This document shows positions 8,001 through 15,210 of a stretch of 33,079 nt of DNA, piece after piece (within the stretch, counting starts at the first letter, position 1; each line of letters starts with the position of its first letter). A program made the position numbers and the translations under genes. Where the stretch lies: contig JAJTXU010000025.1 in the NCBI GenBank assembly GCA_021462845.1, positions 1 to 33,079 on the forward strand, given 5' to 3'. Below the pieces are notes generated by a model that saw only the letters and a program-made list of their open reading frames with translations, made no database searches and was not told the origin of the DNA. This stretch comes from Anaerolineales bacterium. GTDB lineage: Bacteria > Chloroflexota > Anaerolineae > Anaerolineales > Villigracilaceae.

Positions 8001-8552
8001 TCACGGCGTCATCTCCGCCAGGTCCATCACCTGCTCGATGCCATTCATCCCGATCCGCCGCACGCCATCGTGAACTCCGCGCGTCATCGAGACCTGCCCC
8101 GTGCGCACCATTTCAACGATTCCAATAGGGCGCAGCAACTCGATCATGCCTTCAATTTTGTCCTCTGTGCCGGTGATTTCAACGACGACCGAATCAGCCG
8201 CCACGTCTACAATGCGGGCGCGGAAGATCTCCGCCAGCCCATTCACCTCCGCGCGGCGCTCGGGAACGACTCGCACCTTGATCAGCGCCAAATCGCGGGC
8301 TACGGTAGATTGATGCGTTACGTCCTGCACGTCAATCACGTTGACCAACTTGTACAAATTGGCTTCGATGCGATGCGCGTCAATATCGCCGTTTGGGCAT
8401 TCCGCAACGATCGTCATGCGCGACACTTCGGGATCCTCCGTCGTCCCCGCGTTGAGCGACACAATATTGAAATTACGCCGCCGAAACAAAGACGTTACCC
8501 GATTTAACACGCCGGGTTTATTTTCTGCCAAAGCAATAAACGTGTAATTCAT
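8001..8552 (-). CDS. ilvN: Acetolactate synthase small (regulatory) subunit IlvN/IlvH
   Basis: 183 aa from the ATG at 8552. It activates the IlvB catalytic subunit and carries the valine feedback site. An N-terminal ACT domain begins MNYTFIALAENKPGVLNRVTSLFRRRNFNI, of which the conserved core is ENKPGVLNRV and RRRNFNI. A C-terminal ALS-small domain includes ALIKVRV and IEGMIELLRPIGIVEMVRTG. Length is slightly above the usual 160-175. The internal ATG is preferred to an upstream TTG (8585) because the ACT domain starts there and GGAG lies 11 bases upstream. It follows ilvB directly, as expected for the holoenzyme pair. Confidence 0.95.
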   Translation of the reverse strand: MNYTFIALAENKPGVLNRVTSLFRRRNFNIVSLNAGTTEDPEVSRMTIVAECPNGDIDAHRIEANLYKLVNVIDVQDVTHQSTVARDLALIKVRVVPERRAEVNGLAEIFRARIVDVAADSVVVEITGTEDKIEGMIELLRPIGIVEMVRTGQVSMTRGVHDGVRRIGMNGIEQVMDLAEMTP

Positions 8553-8555
8553 AAT

Positions 8556-8640
8556 TTTCAATTCTCCAATTCTCTTAATCGCCAATTACCAATTACTTGT
8601 ATCTCGTAACTTGTATCTCGTAACTCGCAACTCGCGCGTC
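8556..8640. repeat. Word repeats between ilvB and ilvN
   Basis: The 88-base gap has CAATTCTCCAATTCTC and CCAATTACCAATTAC words, then near-tandem TGTATCTCGTAACT units (8597-8630) and GCAACTCGCG, ending at the ilvB stop. It also carries the ilvN ribosome-binding site. Confidence 0.65.
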
Positions 8641-10326
8641 TTACGCCTTCACCGGCCTCTGCATCATCTCATCCAACGCCGCGCCTGCGGGAACCATCGG
8701 ATAGACCGCTTCTTCCTGCTCCACGCGGAACTCCAGCACCACTGGACCTTGGGTCTTCCTCGCCCAGTCAATCGCTTCGTCCACTTCCTCAGGCTTGGTC
8801 ACCCGCCGCGCAGGGACTCCGTGCGCCTCCGCCAGTTTCACAAAATCGGGCGTGAGCATGTTCACGGCTGAATATCTTTTCTCAAAGAAAAATTCCTGCC
8901 ACTGCCGCACCATGCCTAGGTATTGATTGTTCATGATCGCCACTTTCACGTTCGCGCCTTCCTGCACGGCGGTCGTCAACTCGGCGGCGGTCATCTGGAA
9001 TCCGCCGTCGCCCGCGATTGCCCAGATCTCCTGATCCTTCGCCGCGAACCACGCGCCGATCGCCGAAGGGAGACCAAAGCCCATCGTCCCCGCGCCGCCC
9101 GAAGTCAGCCAGCGATTCGGTTTCTCCAGAAAATAATATTGCGCCGCCCACATCTGATGTTGACCCACGTCGGTCGCTACGATGGCGTTTCCATCGGTGG
9201 CTTTCCAGATATCCGCGATCATGTGCGCCGCGTGTAATTTGCCGTCGTCTTCCCACTTCATAATACTGCGCGCGTCGGCTTCGGCTTTCCACGCGCCGAT
9301 TTCCTCCTTCCACTCATCGTGGTCGTATTCATCCACCAGCGGAATTAGATCCGTGAGCACATTTTTCAGATCGCCGACCAGCGGCACATCCACAAAAACA
9401 TTTTTATGAATTTCAGACGGATCGATCTCGATGTGGATCTTTTTCGCGCGCGGCGCGTATGTTTTCAGCGTGCCGGTCACGCGGTCGTCAAAACGCATAC
9501 CAAACGCCAAAATCAAATCCGCATTTTGAATCGCCATGTTCGTATGCACTTCGCCGTGCATACCCATCATGCCCAAACTTAATTCATGCGAAGCGGGGAA
9601 CGCGCCCAAGCCCAACAATGTGCTGGCAACCGGCGTTTGAGTCTTCACCGCGAATTGCATCAACGCCTCTTCAGATTTCGACATCAACACGCCATGCCCG
9701 CACAAAATGATCGGCTTCTTTGCCTTTTCGATCAACGACACGGCTTGGTCTAACAAATTTCTGGGTGAGCGCATCACAGGTTGATAGCCCGGCAATTTCA
9801 CCTCTTCAGGGAAAACAAACTCGCACGATTCGATCTGCGCGTTCTTGCAAATATCAATCAGCACGGGTCCAGGTCTTCCACTGCGAGCAATATAAAACGC
9901 TTCACGAATCGTTTCGGCAATTTCTTCTGCGCGAGTTACTAAATAATTATGTTTTGTGATCGGCAAGGTGATTCCCGTCACGTCGGTTTCTTGAAAGGCG
10001 TCGCCGCCGATCAAATGCGCCGCCACCTGACCCGTGATGAAAACGGTCGGCACCGAATCCATCATGGCAGTGCAAATGCCCGTCACCAAATTCGTCGCGC
10101 CCGGACCCGATGTCGCCATCGCCACGCCGACCTTCCCGGAAACGCGAGCGTATCCGTCCGCCATGTGCGCCGCGCCCTGCTCATGCCGCACCAACACATG
10201 ATGCACCGGGTAATTCAGCATCGCGTCGTAGATCGGCATGTTCGCGCCGCCGGGGTAGCCGAACACAACCTCCACGCCTTCGCGGGTCAAACATTCCCAA
10301 ACAATTTCTGCGCCTTTTAGTTTCAT
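8641..10326 (-). CDS. ilvB: Acetolactate synthase large (catalytic) subunit IlvB
   Basis: 561 aa from the ATG at 10326. ThDP-, FAD- and Mg-dependent enzyme joining two pyruvates, or pyruvate plus 2-oxobutyrate. The catalytic Glu is in [16 protein letters not shown]. The ThDP-binding motif runs from GDGGFQM through [21 protein letters not shown] (given in parts). The start [10 protein letters not shown] is set by AAGGAGAAGAT directly upstream; the frame remains open 37 codons further into the ilvD gap without family similarity. It follows ilvD by 32 bases, so the two are probably co-transcribed under the leader attenuator. Confidence 0.96.
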   Translation of the reverse strand: MKLKGAEIVWECLTREGVEVVFGYPGGANMPIYDAMLNYPVHHVLVRHEQGAAHMADGYARVSGKVGVAMATSGPGATNLVTGICTAMMDSVPTVFITGQVAAHLIGGDAFQETDVTGITLPITKHNYLVTRAEEIAETIREAFYIARSGRPGPVLIDICKNAQIESCEFVFPEEVKLPGYQPVMRSPRNLLDQAVSLIEKAKKPIILCGHGVLMSKSEEALMQFAVKTQTPVASTLLGLGAFPASHELSLGMMGMHGEVHTNMAIQNADLILAFGMRFDDRVTGTLKTYAPRAKKIHIEIDPSEIHKNVFVDVPLVGDLKNVLTDLIPLVDEYDHDEWKEEIGAWKAEADARSIMKWEDDGKLHAAHMIADIWKATDGNAIVATDVGQHQMWAAQYYFLEKPNRWLTSGGAGTMGFGLPSAIGAWFAAKDQEIWAIAGDGGFQMTAAELTTAVQEGANVKVAIMNNQYLGMVRQWQEFFFEKRYSAVNMLTPDFVKLAEAHGVPARRVTKPEEVDEAIDWARKTQGPVVLEFRVEQEEAVYPMVPAGAALDEMMQRPVKA

Positions 10327-10358
10327 ATCTTCTCCTTTAAATAATCCGTTTCTATCCG

Positions 10359-12041
10359 TTAGTCCGTGACAGAGTCCGTTGATAAAACCGCGCCCGTATC
10401 CGCGCTCGTGACAAAATGCGAATATCGCTTCAACCACTTCGATGTTGTTTTGGATTTAAACTCCGGCAGCGCCTCCAGCCGACTTTGGATCTCCGCCTCG
10501 CTCAACCCGACGTTCAGACTGCGCGCCGCCAAATCAATCTGAATCACATCCCCAGCCTTCAACGCCGCTATCGGACCGCCCGCCGCCGCTTCCGGCGACA
10601 CATGACCGATACACGCGCCGCGCGTCCCGCCGCTGAATCGTCCATCGGTGATCAACGCGACCTTATCGCCGAGTCCCTGCCCCATGATCGCGGACGTGGG
10701 CGACAACATCTCCTGCATCCCCGGTCCGCCTTTTGGACCTTCGTATCTCACCACCACACAATCACCCGCTTTCACTTTGCCAGCCAAAATTCCAGCCATC
10801 GCCTCATCTTGCGATTCAAAGATCACGGCTGGTCCCTCAAACTTCATCATCGTCTCGCTCACCCCGCCGACTTTTACCACCGCGCCCTTCGGAGCGAGGT
10901 TGCCGAACAGGATCGCCAGCCCTCCGCGTTTGGAATGTGCGTTGCCATATCTGCGGATCACTTCTTCGTCCTGAATATCTTTGCCCTGAATCGATTCGCC
11001 CAAGGTTTTTCCAGTCACTGTCAATCGGTCAAAATGCAACATGCCCGTCCCCCATTGGATCTCGTTCAATATCGCAGGGATTCCCCCCGCGCGATGGACA
11101 TCTTCCATGTGCCACTTGCCTGCCGGGCTCACCTTGCAAATATGCGGAACCTTATCCGCCACCGCGTTGATTCTTTCTAATGGATAATCCACGCCCGCTT
11201 CGTTCGCCAATGCCAGCGTGTGCAACACCGTATTCGATGAGCCGCCCATCGCCATGTCCAACGCGAACGCATCGTCAATCGCTTCGGCTGTGACGATGTC
11301 TCTCGGCTTGAGGTCGCGCTCGATCAGAGTCACAACTTGAGCGGCGGCTTGTTTTGCTAACGCTTCCCGTTCAGGAGTCTTTGCCAACGCGGAACCGTTG
11401 TACGGCAATGCCAAGCCCAACGCTTCCATGAGACAGTTCATCGAATTGGCGGTAAACATCCCCGAACATGACCCACACGATGGGCATGCAAATTTTTCCA
11501 ATATGGATAATCGCTTCTCGTCAATCTTGCCCGCTGAAAATGCCCCCACGCCTTCAAACACTGAGATCAAATCTATCGTCTCGCCTTCGGGAGTCATCCC
11601 CGCTTTCATCGCCCCGCCAGAGACAAAGATGGTCGGGATGTTGACTCGCATGGCTCCGAGCAACATGCCCGGCACGATCTTGTCGCAGTTCGGGATGCAC
11701 ACCATCGCGTCAAACCTGTGCGCCTCGATCATCGTCTCCACGCAGTCCGCAATCAATTCCCGCGAAGGAAGCGAGTACTTCATCCCCATGTGACCCATCG
11801 CGATACCGTCATCCACGCCGATGGTGTTGAACTCAAATGGCACGCCTCCCGCCGCGCGGACGGCGTCCTTGACCAGTTTGCCGAAATCCTGCAAATGCAC
11901 ATGCCCCGGCACCACATCCACATACGAGTTGACAATGGCAACGAACGGCTTGTTGAAATCGTCATCCTGCAAACCCGTAGCGCGAAGCAACGCGCGATGC
12001 GGCGCTTTATCGAATCCTTTTTTGACTGTGTCGGAACGCAT
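10359..12041 (-). CDS. ilvD: Dihydroxy-acid dehydratase IlvD
   Basis: 560 aa. Dehydrates 2,3-dihydroxy acids to the 2-oxo acids of Val and Ile. Fe-S cysteines are in [12 protein letters not shown] and in [23 protein letters not shown] (in part). [20 protein letters not shown] is the C-terminal active-site signature. Length is typical (about 555-560). AAGGAGTCAT directly precedes the ATG. It is the first structural gene after the leader peptide and attenuator; about 250 bases separate its start from the predicted transcription start. Confidence 0.97.
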   Translation of the reverse strand: MRSDTVKKGFDKAPHRALLRATGLQDDDFNKPFVAIVNSYVDVVPGHVHLQDFGKLVKDAVRAAGGVPFEFNTIGVDDGIAMGHMGMKYSLPSRELIADCVETMIEAHRFDAMVCIPNCDKIVPGMLLGAMRVNIPTIFVSGGAMKAGMTPEGETIDLISVFEGVGAFSAGKIDEKRLSILEKFACPSCGSCSGMFTANSMNCLMEALGLALPYNGSALAKTPEREALAKQAAAQVVTLIERDLKPRDIVTAEAIDDAFALDMAMGGSSNTVLHTLALANEAGVDYPLERINAVADKVPHICKVSPAGKWHMEDVHRAGGIPAILNEIQWGTGMLHFDRLTVTGKTLGESIQGKDIQDEEVIRRYGNAHSKRGGLAILFGNLAPKGAVVKVGGVSETMMKFEGPAVIFESQDEAMAGILAGKVKAGDCVVVRYEGPKGGPGMQEMLSPTSAIMGQGLGDKVALITDGRFSGGTRGACIGHVSPEAAAGGPIAALKAGDVIQIDLAARSLNVGLSEAEIQSRLEALPEFKSKTTSKWLKRYSHFVTSADTGAVLSTDSVTD

Positions 12042-12117
12042 ATGACTCCTTGTTGACGATTGACCATTGACGATGGACGATATTTTATGGTCTACGGTCT
12101 ATCGTCCATGGTCTAAG
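12042..12117. repeat. GTCTACGGTC/TCGTCC word repeats in the ilvD leader
   Basis: Between the attenuator terminator and the ilvD ATG, permutations of GGACGAT, GACCATTG, GGTCTAC and GGTCTATCG fill the leader. A 9-bp inverted pair ATGGACGAT/ATCGTCCAT is visible. It belongs to the same word-repeat style as other gaps in the operon and could add secondary structure before ilvD. Confidence 0.6.
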
Positions 12118-12120
12118 CAG

Positions 12121-12153
12121 ATAACAAAAAAGCCGCCCGTGGTTAGGGCGGCT
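12121..12153 (-). terminator. Intrinsic terminator (attenuator 3:4 hairpin) before ilvD
   Basis: On the minus strand AGCCGCCC (12153-12146), a 7-base loop and GGGCGGCT (12138-12131) form a perfect 8-bp GC-rich stem followed by a T run (TTTTTTGTTAT counted from the last stem base). It lies 20 bases after the leader-peptide stop and 80 bases before ilvD, so it would end transcription before the operon unless prevented. Confidence 0.93.
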
Positions 12154-12245
12154 CTTTGCGTTTGTTTTGAGATTTACTTCACTCTCACCGTTGCCATCCT
12201 AACCGAAAATAGTCCTTTAATAATAAGGACTACAATAAGGATCGC
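12131..12245 (-). promoter_or_regulatory. Four-segment transcription attenuator of the ilv-leu operon
   Basis: Segment 1 GCGATCCTTATT (12245-12234) can pair with segment 2 GGTTAGGATGGC (12204-12193), 10 of 12 positions with two G-U. An inner perfect stem AGTCCTT/AAGGACT (12231-12225 with 12217-12211) sits inside that hairpin. Segment 2 can instead pair with segment 3 GCCGCCCTAACC (12152-12141), 11 of 12 with one G-U, which destroys the terminator (segments 3:4). Segment 1 coincides with leader codons 11-14 (Ala-Ile-Leu-Ile), so a ribosome stalled on Ile/Leu/Val codons would free segment 2 and permit read-through. Pairing was found by eye; the logic follows enteric ilv/leu attenuators. Confidence 0.88.
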
Positions 12246-12275
12246 AATAAGGGAGAGGGACAAAAGTGTGTTCAT
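12174..12275 (-). CDS. Branched-chain amino acid leader peptide (IlvL-like)
   Basis: A 33-codon ORF, ATG at 12275, TAA at 12174. Residues 4-19 read LLSLSLIAILIVVLII, 13 of 16 being Leu, Ile or Val; 17 of 33 overall. It is followed after 20 bases by a perfect intrinsic terminator and then ilvD, the geometry of enteric ilvL/leuL leader peptides. It begins about 16 bases after the predicted start of transcription and has no clear Shine-Dalgarno. The peptide itself probably has no function; its translation is the sensor. The alternative of a small membrane protein is less likely because the coding segment doubles as RNA pairing segments 1 and 2. It shows no similarity I can recall to IlvL outside composition. 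Confidence 0.88.
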   Translation of the reverse strand: MNTLLSLSLIAILIVVLIIKGLFSVRMATVRVK

Positions 12276-12297
12276 TTGGCTTTGGATATTTCGCCCG

Positions 12298-12325
12298 ATT
12301 ATAGGACGATTTGTAAATTCGTCAA
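12298..12325 (-). promoter_or_regulatory. Promoter of the ilv-leu operon
   Basis: On the minus strand TTGACG (12325-12320), a 16-base spacer, then a perfect TATAAT (12303-12298). Start of transcription is predicted near 12291, giving a 16-base 5' end before the leader ATG. It is the best promoter match in the window. Confidence 0.85.
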
Positions 12326-12364
12326 GGGTCACGAAAACGACAGTGTGGTTTTCTCGTTATTGTT

Positions 12365-12440
12365 AGACAAAACCAATTTCTGTACGCGGATTGCACGGAC
12401 GACACGGAACGTTCTGTGAAAAAACGAAAAAATCCGTTCA
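12365..12440. repeat. Imperfect inverted repeat (CACGGA words)
   Basis: TGTACGCGGATTGCACGGA and CACGGAACG words on the left and AAATCCGTTCACTCTGTACA on the right form an imperfect hairpin. It is the same style as the CACGGATT repeat at 26495-26580. It lies between the toxin gene and the ilv promoter; nothing else is seen in 12326-12489. Confidence 0.45.
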
Positions 12441-12489
12441 CTCTGTACACCCGAGAGATTGAATCTCAGACTTTGAGAAAGCCATGCCC

Positions 12490-12846
12490 TTACTTTTTGA
12501 AATCGTTCAACCATCGAACCGCGCCAAGCCAATCGGAATCTTCGGTTTGAGTTAAAGCATGGTCAAGCGATTCGATCAATTGACTGATTGTCCAACGGCT
12601 TTGAACGGCGAGGAGAATTCCGTGATGTGTGGAATATCCTTTTGACAAGACAAGAAAATCGCGGACGTTGAACGTGAAGAGCGCGCGTCCCTGCGCGGTT
12701 GCGCCGAGTAATTGCGCTTTGTCGTCGGCGTCGAACGTTATCCAATCGTTGGGAGTGCGCATGACATCGTGACCGCGTTCGCGCAGCGCGTTGTACACAG
12801 CTTTGATGGACGCGTCTGCATCGAGGTGCAAACGCGCTTTAGCCAC
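12490..12846 (-). CDS. DUF5615 PIN-like toxin (predicted ribonuclease)
   Basis: 118 aa. The N-terminus MAKARLHLDADASIKAVYNALRERGHDV (acidic D8/D10 region LDADAS) and the following DDKAQLLGATAQGRALFTFNVRDFL match the DUF5615/COG4634 PIN-like fold, in which the acidic residues are thought to bind metal. Length is typical. Its ATG lies inside the last codons of the upstream DUF433 gene (8-base overlap), so translation is coupled. The COG4634-COG2442 pair is a predicted type II toxin-antitoxin system; activity has not been shown here. Confidence 0.82.
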   Translation of the reverse strand: MAKARLHLDADASIKAVYNALRERGHDVMRTPNDWITFDADDKAQLLGATAQGRALFTFNVRDFLVLSKGYSTHHGILLAVQSRWTISQLIESLDHALTQTEDSDWLGAVRWLNDFKK

Positions 12847-13237
12847 CCCTCAGCTCCAACGCGGATTCGGATTCGATGTCCGCGTCTATTTCTTCTTTGT
12901 GCGCATCGTAGAATGCCTGCGCTTCTTTCACCTGCGCTTCAGGGATGTTGAACTGGTCGGCGATTTCAGATGGAGATAACTTCCACTTGTCGGTGGCAGT
13001 CACGATGGTTTGGACGCGAATGCCGGTTCCGCTGAGAACAGCCGTCGGGCGGCGAGAGGCGCCGCGTCGGTAGGTGATGCGCGGAAAGTTGGGATCATCC
13101 ACGTTCGAGCGGAGCGATCCCAGTTTTTCGGCGACCGCCCAAAGGATGAACTGGTTGAGCGAAACGCCCTGCCGCGATGCCCATTCTTCGGCTTCTTTCT
13201 TGAGTTGTTGGGGGAGACTAAGCGCATATCGTGACAT
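12839..13237 (-). CDS. Antitoxin: ribbon-helix-helix-like N-terminus plus DUF433
   Basis: 132 aa from the ATG at 13237, preceded by GGAGG 4 bases away. Residues 1-45 (MSRYALSLPQQLKKEAEEWA, then VSLNQFILWAVAEKLGSL) resemble the RHH/Arc-type DNA-binding segment of HicB and related antitoxins. Residues 55-125 contain DUF433 features: RPTAVLSGTGIRVQTI, KLSPSEIADQFNIPEAQVKEA and FYDAHKEEIDADIE. Most DUF433 antitoxins I know are about 75-110 aa, so the added N-terminus may provide operator binding. It is expected to neutralise the downstream DUF5615 protein and repress its own promoter. Confidence 0.8.
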   Translation of the reverse strand: MSRYALSLPQQLKKEAEEWASRQGVSLNQFILWAVAEKLGSLRSNVDDPNFPRITYRRGASRRPTAVLSGTGIRVQTIVTATDKWKLSPSEIADQFNIPEAQVKEAQAFYDAHKEEIDADIESESALELRGG

Positions 13238-13252
13238 ACGACCTCCAGCGGC

Positions 13253-13281
13253 ATCATATATCACATCGTATGCGATGTCAA
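13253..13281 (-). promoter_or_regulatory. Promoter and palindromic operator of the toxin-antitoxin pair
   Basis: On the minus strand a perfect TTGACA (13281-13276), a 17-base spacer and TATGAT (13258-13253). The spacer contains the palindrome ACATCG-CATA-CGATGT (13278-13263), overlapping the -35, a plausible operator for the RHH antitoxin. Start of transcription would be about 10 bases before the antitoxin ATG. Confidence 0.75.
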
Positions 13282-13385
13282 GAATTTCCACCTTCCATCT
13301 TCTCATACGACATGATCAACTCACACGCGCTTGCTTTGACGTAATACACGCGATACTTTTCGCCTTCTCTGAACGTGTGGCTCAT
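13278..13385 (-). pseudogene. 35-codon ORF or gene remnant containing the 71-bp repeat, copy 1
   Basis: The frame reads MSHTFREGEKYRVYYVKASA and on to a TGA at 13278. The central part, KYRVYYVKASACELIMSYEK, recurs almost unchanged in copy 2 (14370-14300), where it ends EGstop after no evident start. I do not recognise the family. It could be the tail of a decayed gene duplicated in both places, or a short leader peptide. No ribosome-binding site is convincing. Confidence 0.35.
13291..13361. repeat. 71-bp direct repeat, copy 1
   Basis: Identical to 14300-14370 at 68 of 71 positions. It lies 53 bases upstream of the DUF433 antitoxin start. The three differences are at 13300, 13324 and 13335 (approximately), all transitions. 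Confidence 0.9.
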
Positions 13386-13427
13386 ATTCTCTGTGAAGCC
13401 GAAGCGCTTCCTGCTCACTCGCACGCT

Positions 13428-13463
13428 ACAGACTTCGGAAGTTTTCAAACTTCCGAAGTCTGT
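13428..13463. repeat. Perfect 17-bp palindrome after the nucleotidyltransferase gene
   Basis: ACAGACTTCGGAAGTTT (13428-13444), two central bases, then its exact complement to 13463. It begins 5 bases after the nucleotidyltransferase stop (13469-13471). No T run follows on the minus strand, so it is a dispersed palindrome that may act as an mRNA 3' hairpin rather than a classic terminator. Confidence 0.85.
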
Positions 13464-13468
13464 CTTTG

Positions 13469-14053
13469 CTATTCTTGGCGCTTTATAATTTTTTCGATTT
13501 GCCCCCACAGTTCGGGCGTTTCCATGAGTTCCGAATAATCTTTTACCCATCTTTTGATGCGGGCAAAGTCGAGATTGGTATATTTTGCCGCTAATGTTCG
13601 AATATCTTCCAAATCCTTTGGGCGACTGGCAATCGCTTTCATAATAATCAGGTCTTCGGGAGTAGGAAGTCGCACTTGAAGAGCGCCCTCAAACTCGCGC
13701 ACCGAACTTCGTTCAATCACTTCCTGTTCGAAGGGCATTATTCCAAGCGATATATCAATATTGGTGTCAGTGACAATATGCCGCAAGAGAAGCACGCGAC
13801 GCCTTCGCGCAAAGTCTGCCGCATTTTCGATTCTAGGCGCGATACCTTCTTGTTCGGCTTCATCAAGAAATCGTGGAATATCCTGCGTGGAAAGTAAAAA
13901 CATGGCATCCACATCTTCGGTATATCTGGCTCGCCCCAAGACGCTGGCGGCAATGCCGCCGATGACGACGCCGCGATGATCGAAACGAGAAATCAGCCTT
14001 TGAACAGCCTCGAGCGGGTCATGGTATGTCTGTAGTTCTTCGGGAAGCTTCAT
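13469..14053 (-). CDS. Nucleotidyltransferase, AbiEii/DUF6036-like
   Basis: 194 aa. HRGVVIGGIAASVLGRARYTEDVDAMF shows the Pol-beta-type nucleotidyltransferase signature: a GG-I-A helix then the acidic pair in EDVDAMF. NIDISLGIMPFEQEVI supplies a third acidic position. PTPEDLIIMKAIASRPKDLEDIRTL is the C-terminal helix motif common in AbiEii-type toxins and MNT-like proteins. Its start overlaps the upstream 81-aa gene by 35 bases, suggesting coupling. The pair may be a toxin-antitoxin or phage-defence module; a plain nucleotidyltransferase cannot be excluded. Confidence 0.8.
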   Translation of the reverse strand: MKLPEELQTYHDPLEAVQRLISRFDHRGVVIGGIAASVLGRARYTEDVDAMFLLSTQDIPRFLDEAEQEGIAPRIENAADFARRRRVLLLRHIVTDTNIDISLGIMPFEQEVIERSSVREFEGALQVRLPTPEDLIIMKAIASRPKDLEDIRTLAAKYTNLDFARIKRWVKDYSELMETPELWGQIEKIIKRQE

Positions 14054-14264
14054 ATTTTTCCTTCAATTTAGCCCATCTCAGGAACACTTCCATTTCGCCA
14101 TCGTCATCGTTACGCGACAACCCCAATAATTTGGCGCGGATCATGATCTCGTTTAGTTTCTTCCAATTTTGCTGTATTGTAGAGGCGCGTAATTCCTGCC
14201 GTTCGATCTCCTCGACGGCTTTCCAGCGACCGCGCAGATGGTAGCGGATTTCTTCGGCGTTCAT
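14019..14264 (-). CDS. Small hypothetical protein, partner of the nucleotidyltransferase
   Basis: 81 aa, charged and predominantly helical (NAEEIRYHLRGRWKAVEEIE, then LNEIMIRAKLLGLSRNDDDG, then EVFLRWAKLKEKYEA). I do not recognise a named domain. Its end overlaps the nucleotidyltransferase start by 35 bases and it comes first, the usual position of an antitoxin. A TATAAT (14276-14271) ends only 6 bases before the ATG and no Shine-Dalgarno is present, so the transcript may be leaderless. Copy 2 of the 71-bp repeat lies 35 bases upstream. Confidence 0.7.
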   Translation of the reverse strand: MNAEEIRYHLRGRWKAVEEIERQELRASTIQQNWKKLNEIMIRAKLLGLSRNDDDGEMEVFLRWAKLKEKYEASRRTTDIP

Positions 14265-14299
14265 AGGTTAATTATAGCATGGCAGAATGAACGTTCTAC

Positions 14300-14370
14300 C
14301 CTTCCATCCTCTCATACGACATGATCAACTCATACGCGCTTGCCTTGACGTAATACACGCGATACTTTTC
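14300..14370. repeat. 71-bp direct repeat, copy 2
   Basis: 68 of 71 identical to 13291-13361. On the minus strand it reads EKYRVYYVKASAYELIMSYE and ends in TAG with no start visible. It lies between the exonuclease stop and the 81-aa gene. Confidence 0.9.
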
Positions 14371-14380
14371 CCAGATGCCA

Positions 14381-14395
14381 AGACCTCACAGGTCT
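14381..14395. repeat. Small palindrome on the exonuclease stop codon
   Basis: AGACCT-CAC-AGGTCT. Its last two bases (plus strand) are part of the exonuclease TAG (14394-14396). Other palindromes sit on stop codons at 18037 and 23031. Confidence 0.65.
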
Positions 14396-15203
14396 AACTC
14401 CCTTCCTCCACCTGCACATCCGTGATTCGATCCAAACGAAAACTGCGCTCTTCCTCCCTCAAATGACAATATGCCTGCAAATAGACGTAATCCTTCAAGC
14501 CCGTCACCTGTTTCGGCGTGATCCAGCGCTCGGTCTGTTCGCCGTCGCCGTCAACATATTTGATGAACATGCGTTTGTTGCTGTAGATCGCCTCGCCCAG
14601 TTCGGTCGGCAGTTCGATGCCCTCGTTGGGCCACGCGGGCGAGTTGTAAATGCCGATGTACTCATCGAGTGGCTTGTTGAACTCCTTCATCTGTTCCATC
14701 ATCGCGAAGAAGATTCCCCGCGCCGCCAACGCGCCGTCGAGGGCGCGATGCTTTACCGTCATCGGCAAGTGAAACGACTCGGCGATGAACCCCAAACTAT
14801 ACGACGGCATCTCGTAATATTGACGCGCCAGCATCAGCGTGTCTATCAAATTGGGGATTTGGATATCGCGCCCAAGCCGCTTGAACTCGCTATCAAGGAA
14901 TTGCAGATCGAACTTCGCGTTGTGACAGACGACCACCGCTTCATTCACCAAGTCGACGATTGATTCAGCCACCTCAGCGAATCGCGGCGCCAACGACAGC
15001 TCGGCATCCGTCAACCCGTTCGTGCTGACCGCCCCCACCGAAAGCGGACGTTCAGGATTCACCAACTGTTGATATTGTTGCTTGATCCGCTTCCCCTCCG
15101 TGACGACGATTCCCACCTCGCACACGCGGTCGCCAAACCACGGAGAGAGTCCTGTTGTTTCTAAATCGAGAAATGCAAAGCGAGCAGAGGAGAGATCGAA
15201 CAT
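14394..15203 (-). CDS. DnaQ-like 3'-5' exonuclease fused to a WYL-like domain
   Basis: 269 aa. Residues 8-175 are a DEDDh exonuclease: FLDLETTGL (Exo I), VVCHNAKFDLQFLDSEF (Exo II) and HRALDGALAARGIF (Exo III). Residues about 205-265 (MFIKYVDGDGEQTERWITP, YVYLQAYCHLREEERSFRLD, RITDV) match the WYL domain pattern: a beta strand with IKY, a central YLQAYCHLR and the closing FRLDRI. WYL domains bind nucleic acid or ligands in regulators of defence and DNA-damage functions. No DNA polymerase III or UvrC-like part is present. Role is unknown; repair or defence is an inference from the domain pair and the neighbouring toxin-like genes. Confidence 0.85.
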   Translation of the reverse strand: MFDLSSARFAFLDLETTGLSPWFGDRVCEVGIVVTEGKRIKQQYQQLVNPERPLSVGAVSTNGLTDAELSLAPRFAEVAESIVDLVNEAVVVCHNAKFDLQFLDSEFKRLGRDIQIPNLIDTLMLARQYYEMPSYSLGFIAESFHLPMTVKHRALDGALAARGIFFAMMEQMKEFNKPLDEYIGIYNSPAWPNEGIELPTELGEAIYSNKRMFIKYVDGDGEQTERWITPKQVTGLKDYVYLQAYCHLREEERSFRLDRITDVQVEEGS

Positions 15204-15210
15204 GTTAGTT

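Noticed and set aside
4760-8640. CRISPR arrays
   Set aside because: The repeats are palindromes or permuted words without regular spacing or unique spacers, and no cas genes are present.
12042-12291. T-box or other riboswitch upstream of ilvD
   Set aside because: No T-box core (AGGGTGGNACCGCG-like) or specifier loop is seen; the leader ORF plus alternative hairpins explains the region.
12067-12366. 99-codon plus-strand ORF opposite the ilv leader
   Set aside because: It is the antisense of the promoter, leader peptide and terminator; its composition is explained by those elements and it has no ribosome-binding site.
13428-13463. Classic intrinsic terminator
   Set aside because: The stem is perfect but no T run follows on the minus strand; recorded as a palindrome repeat instead.
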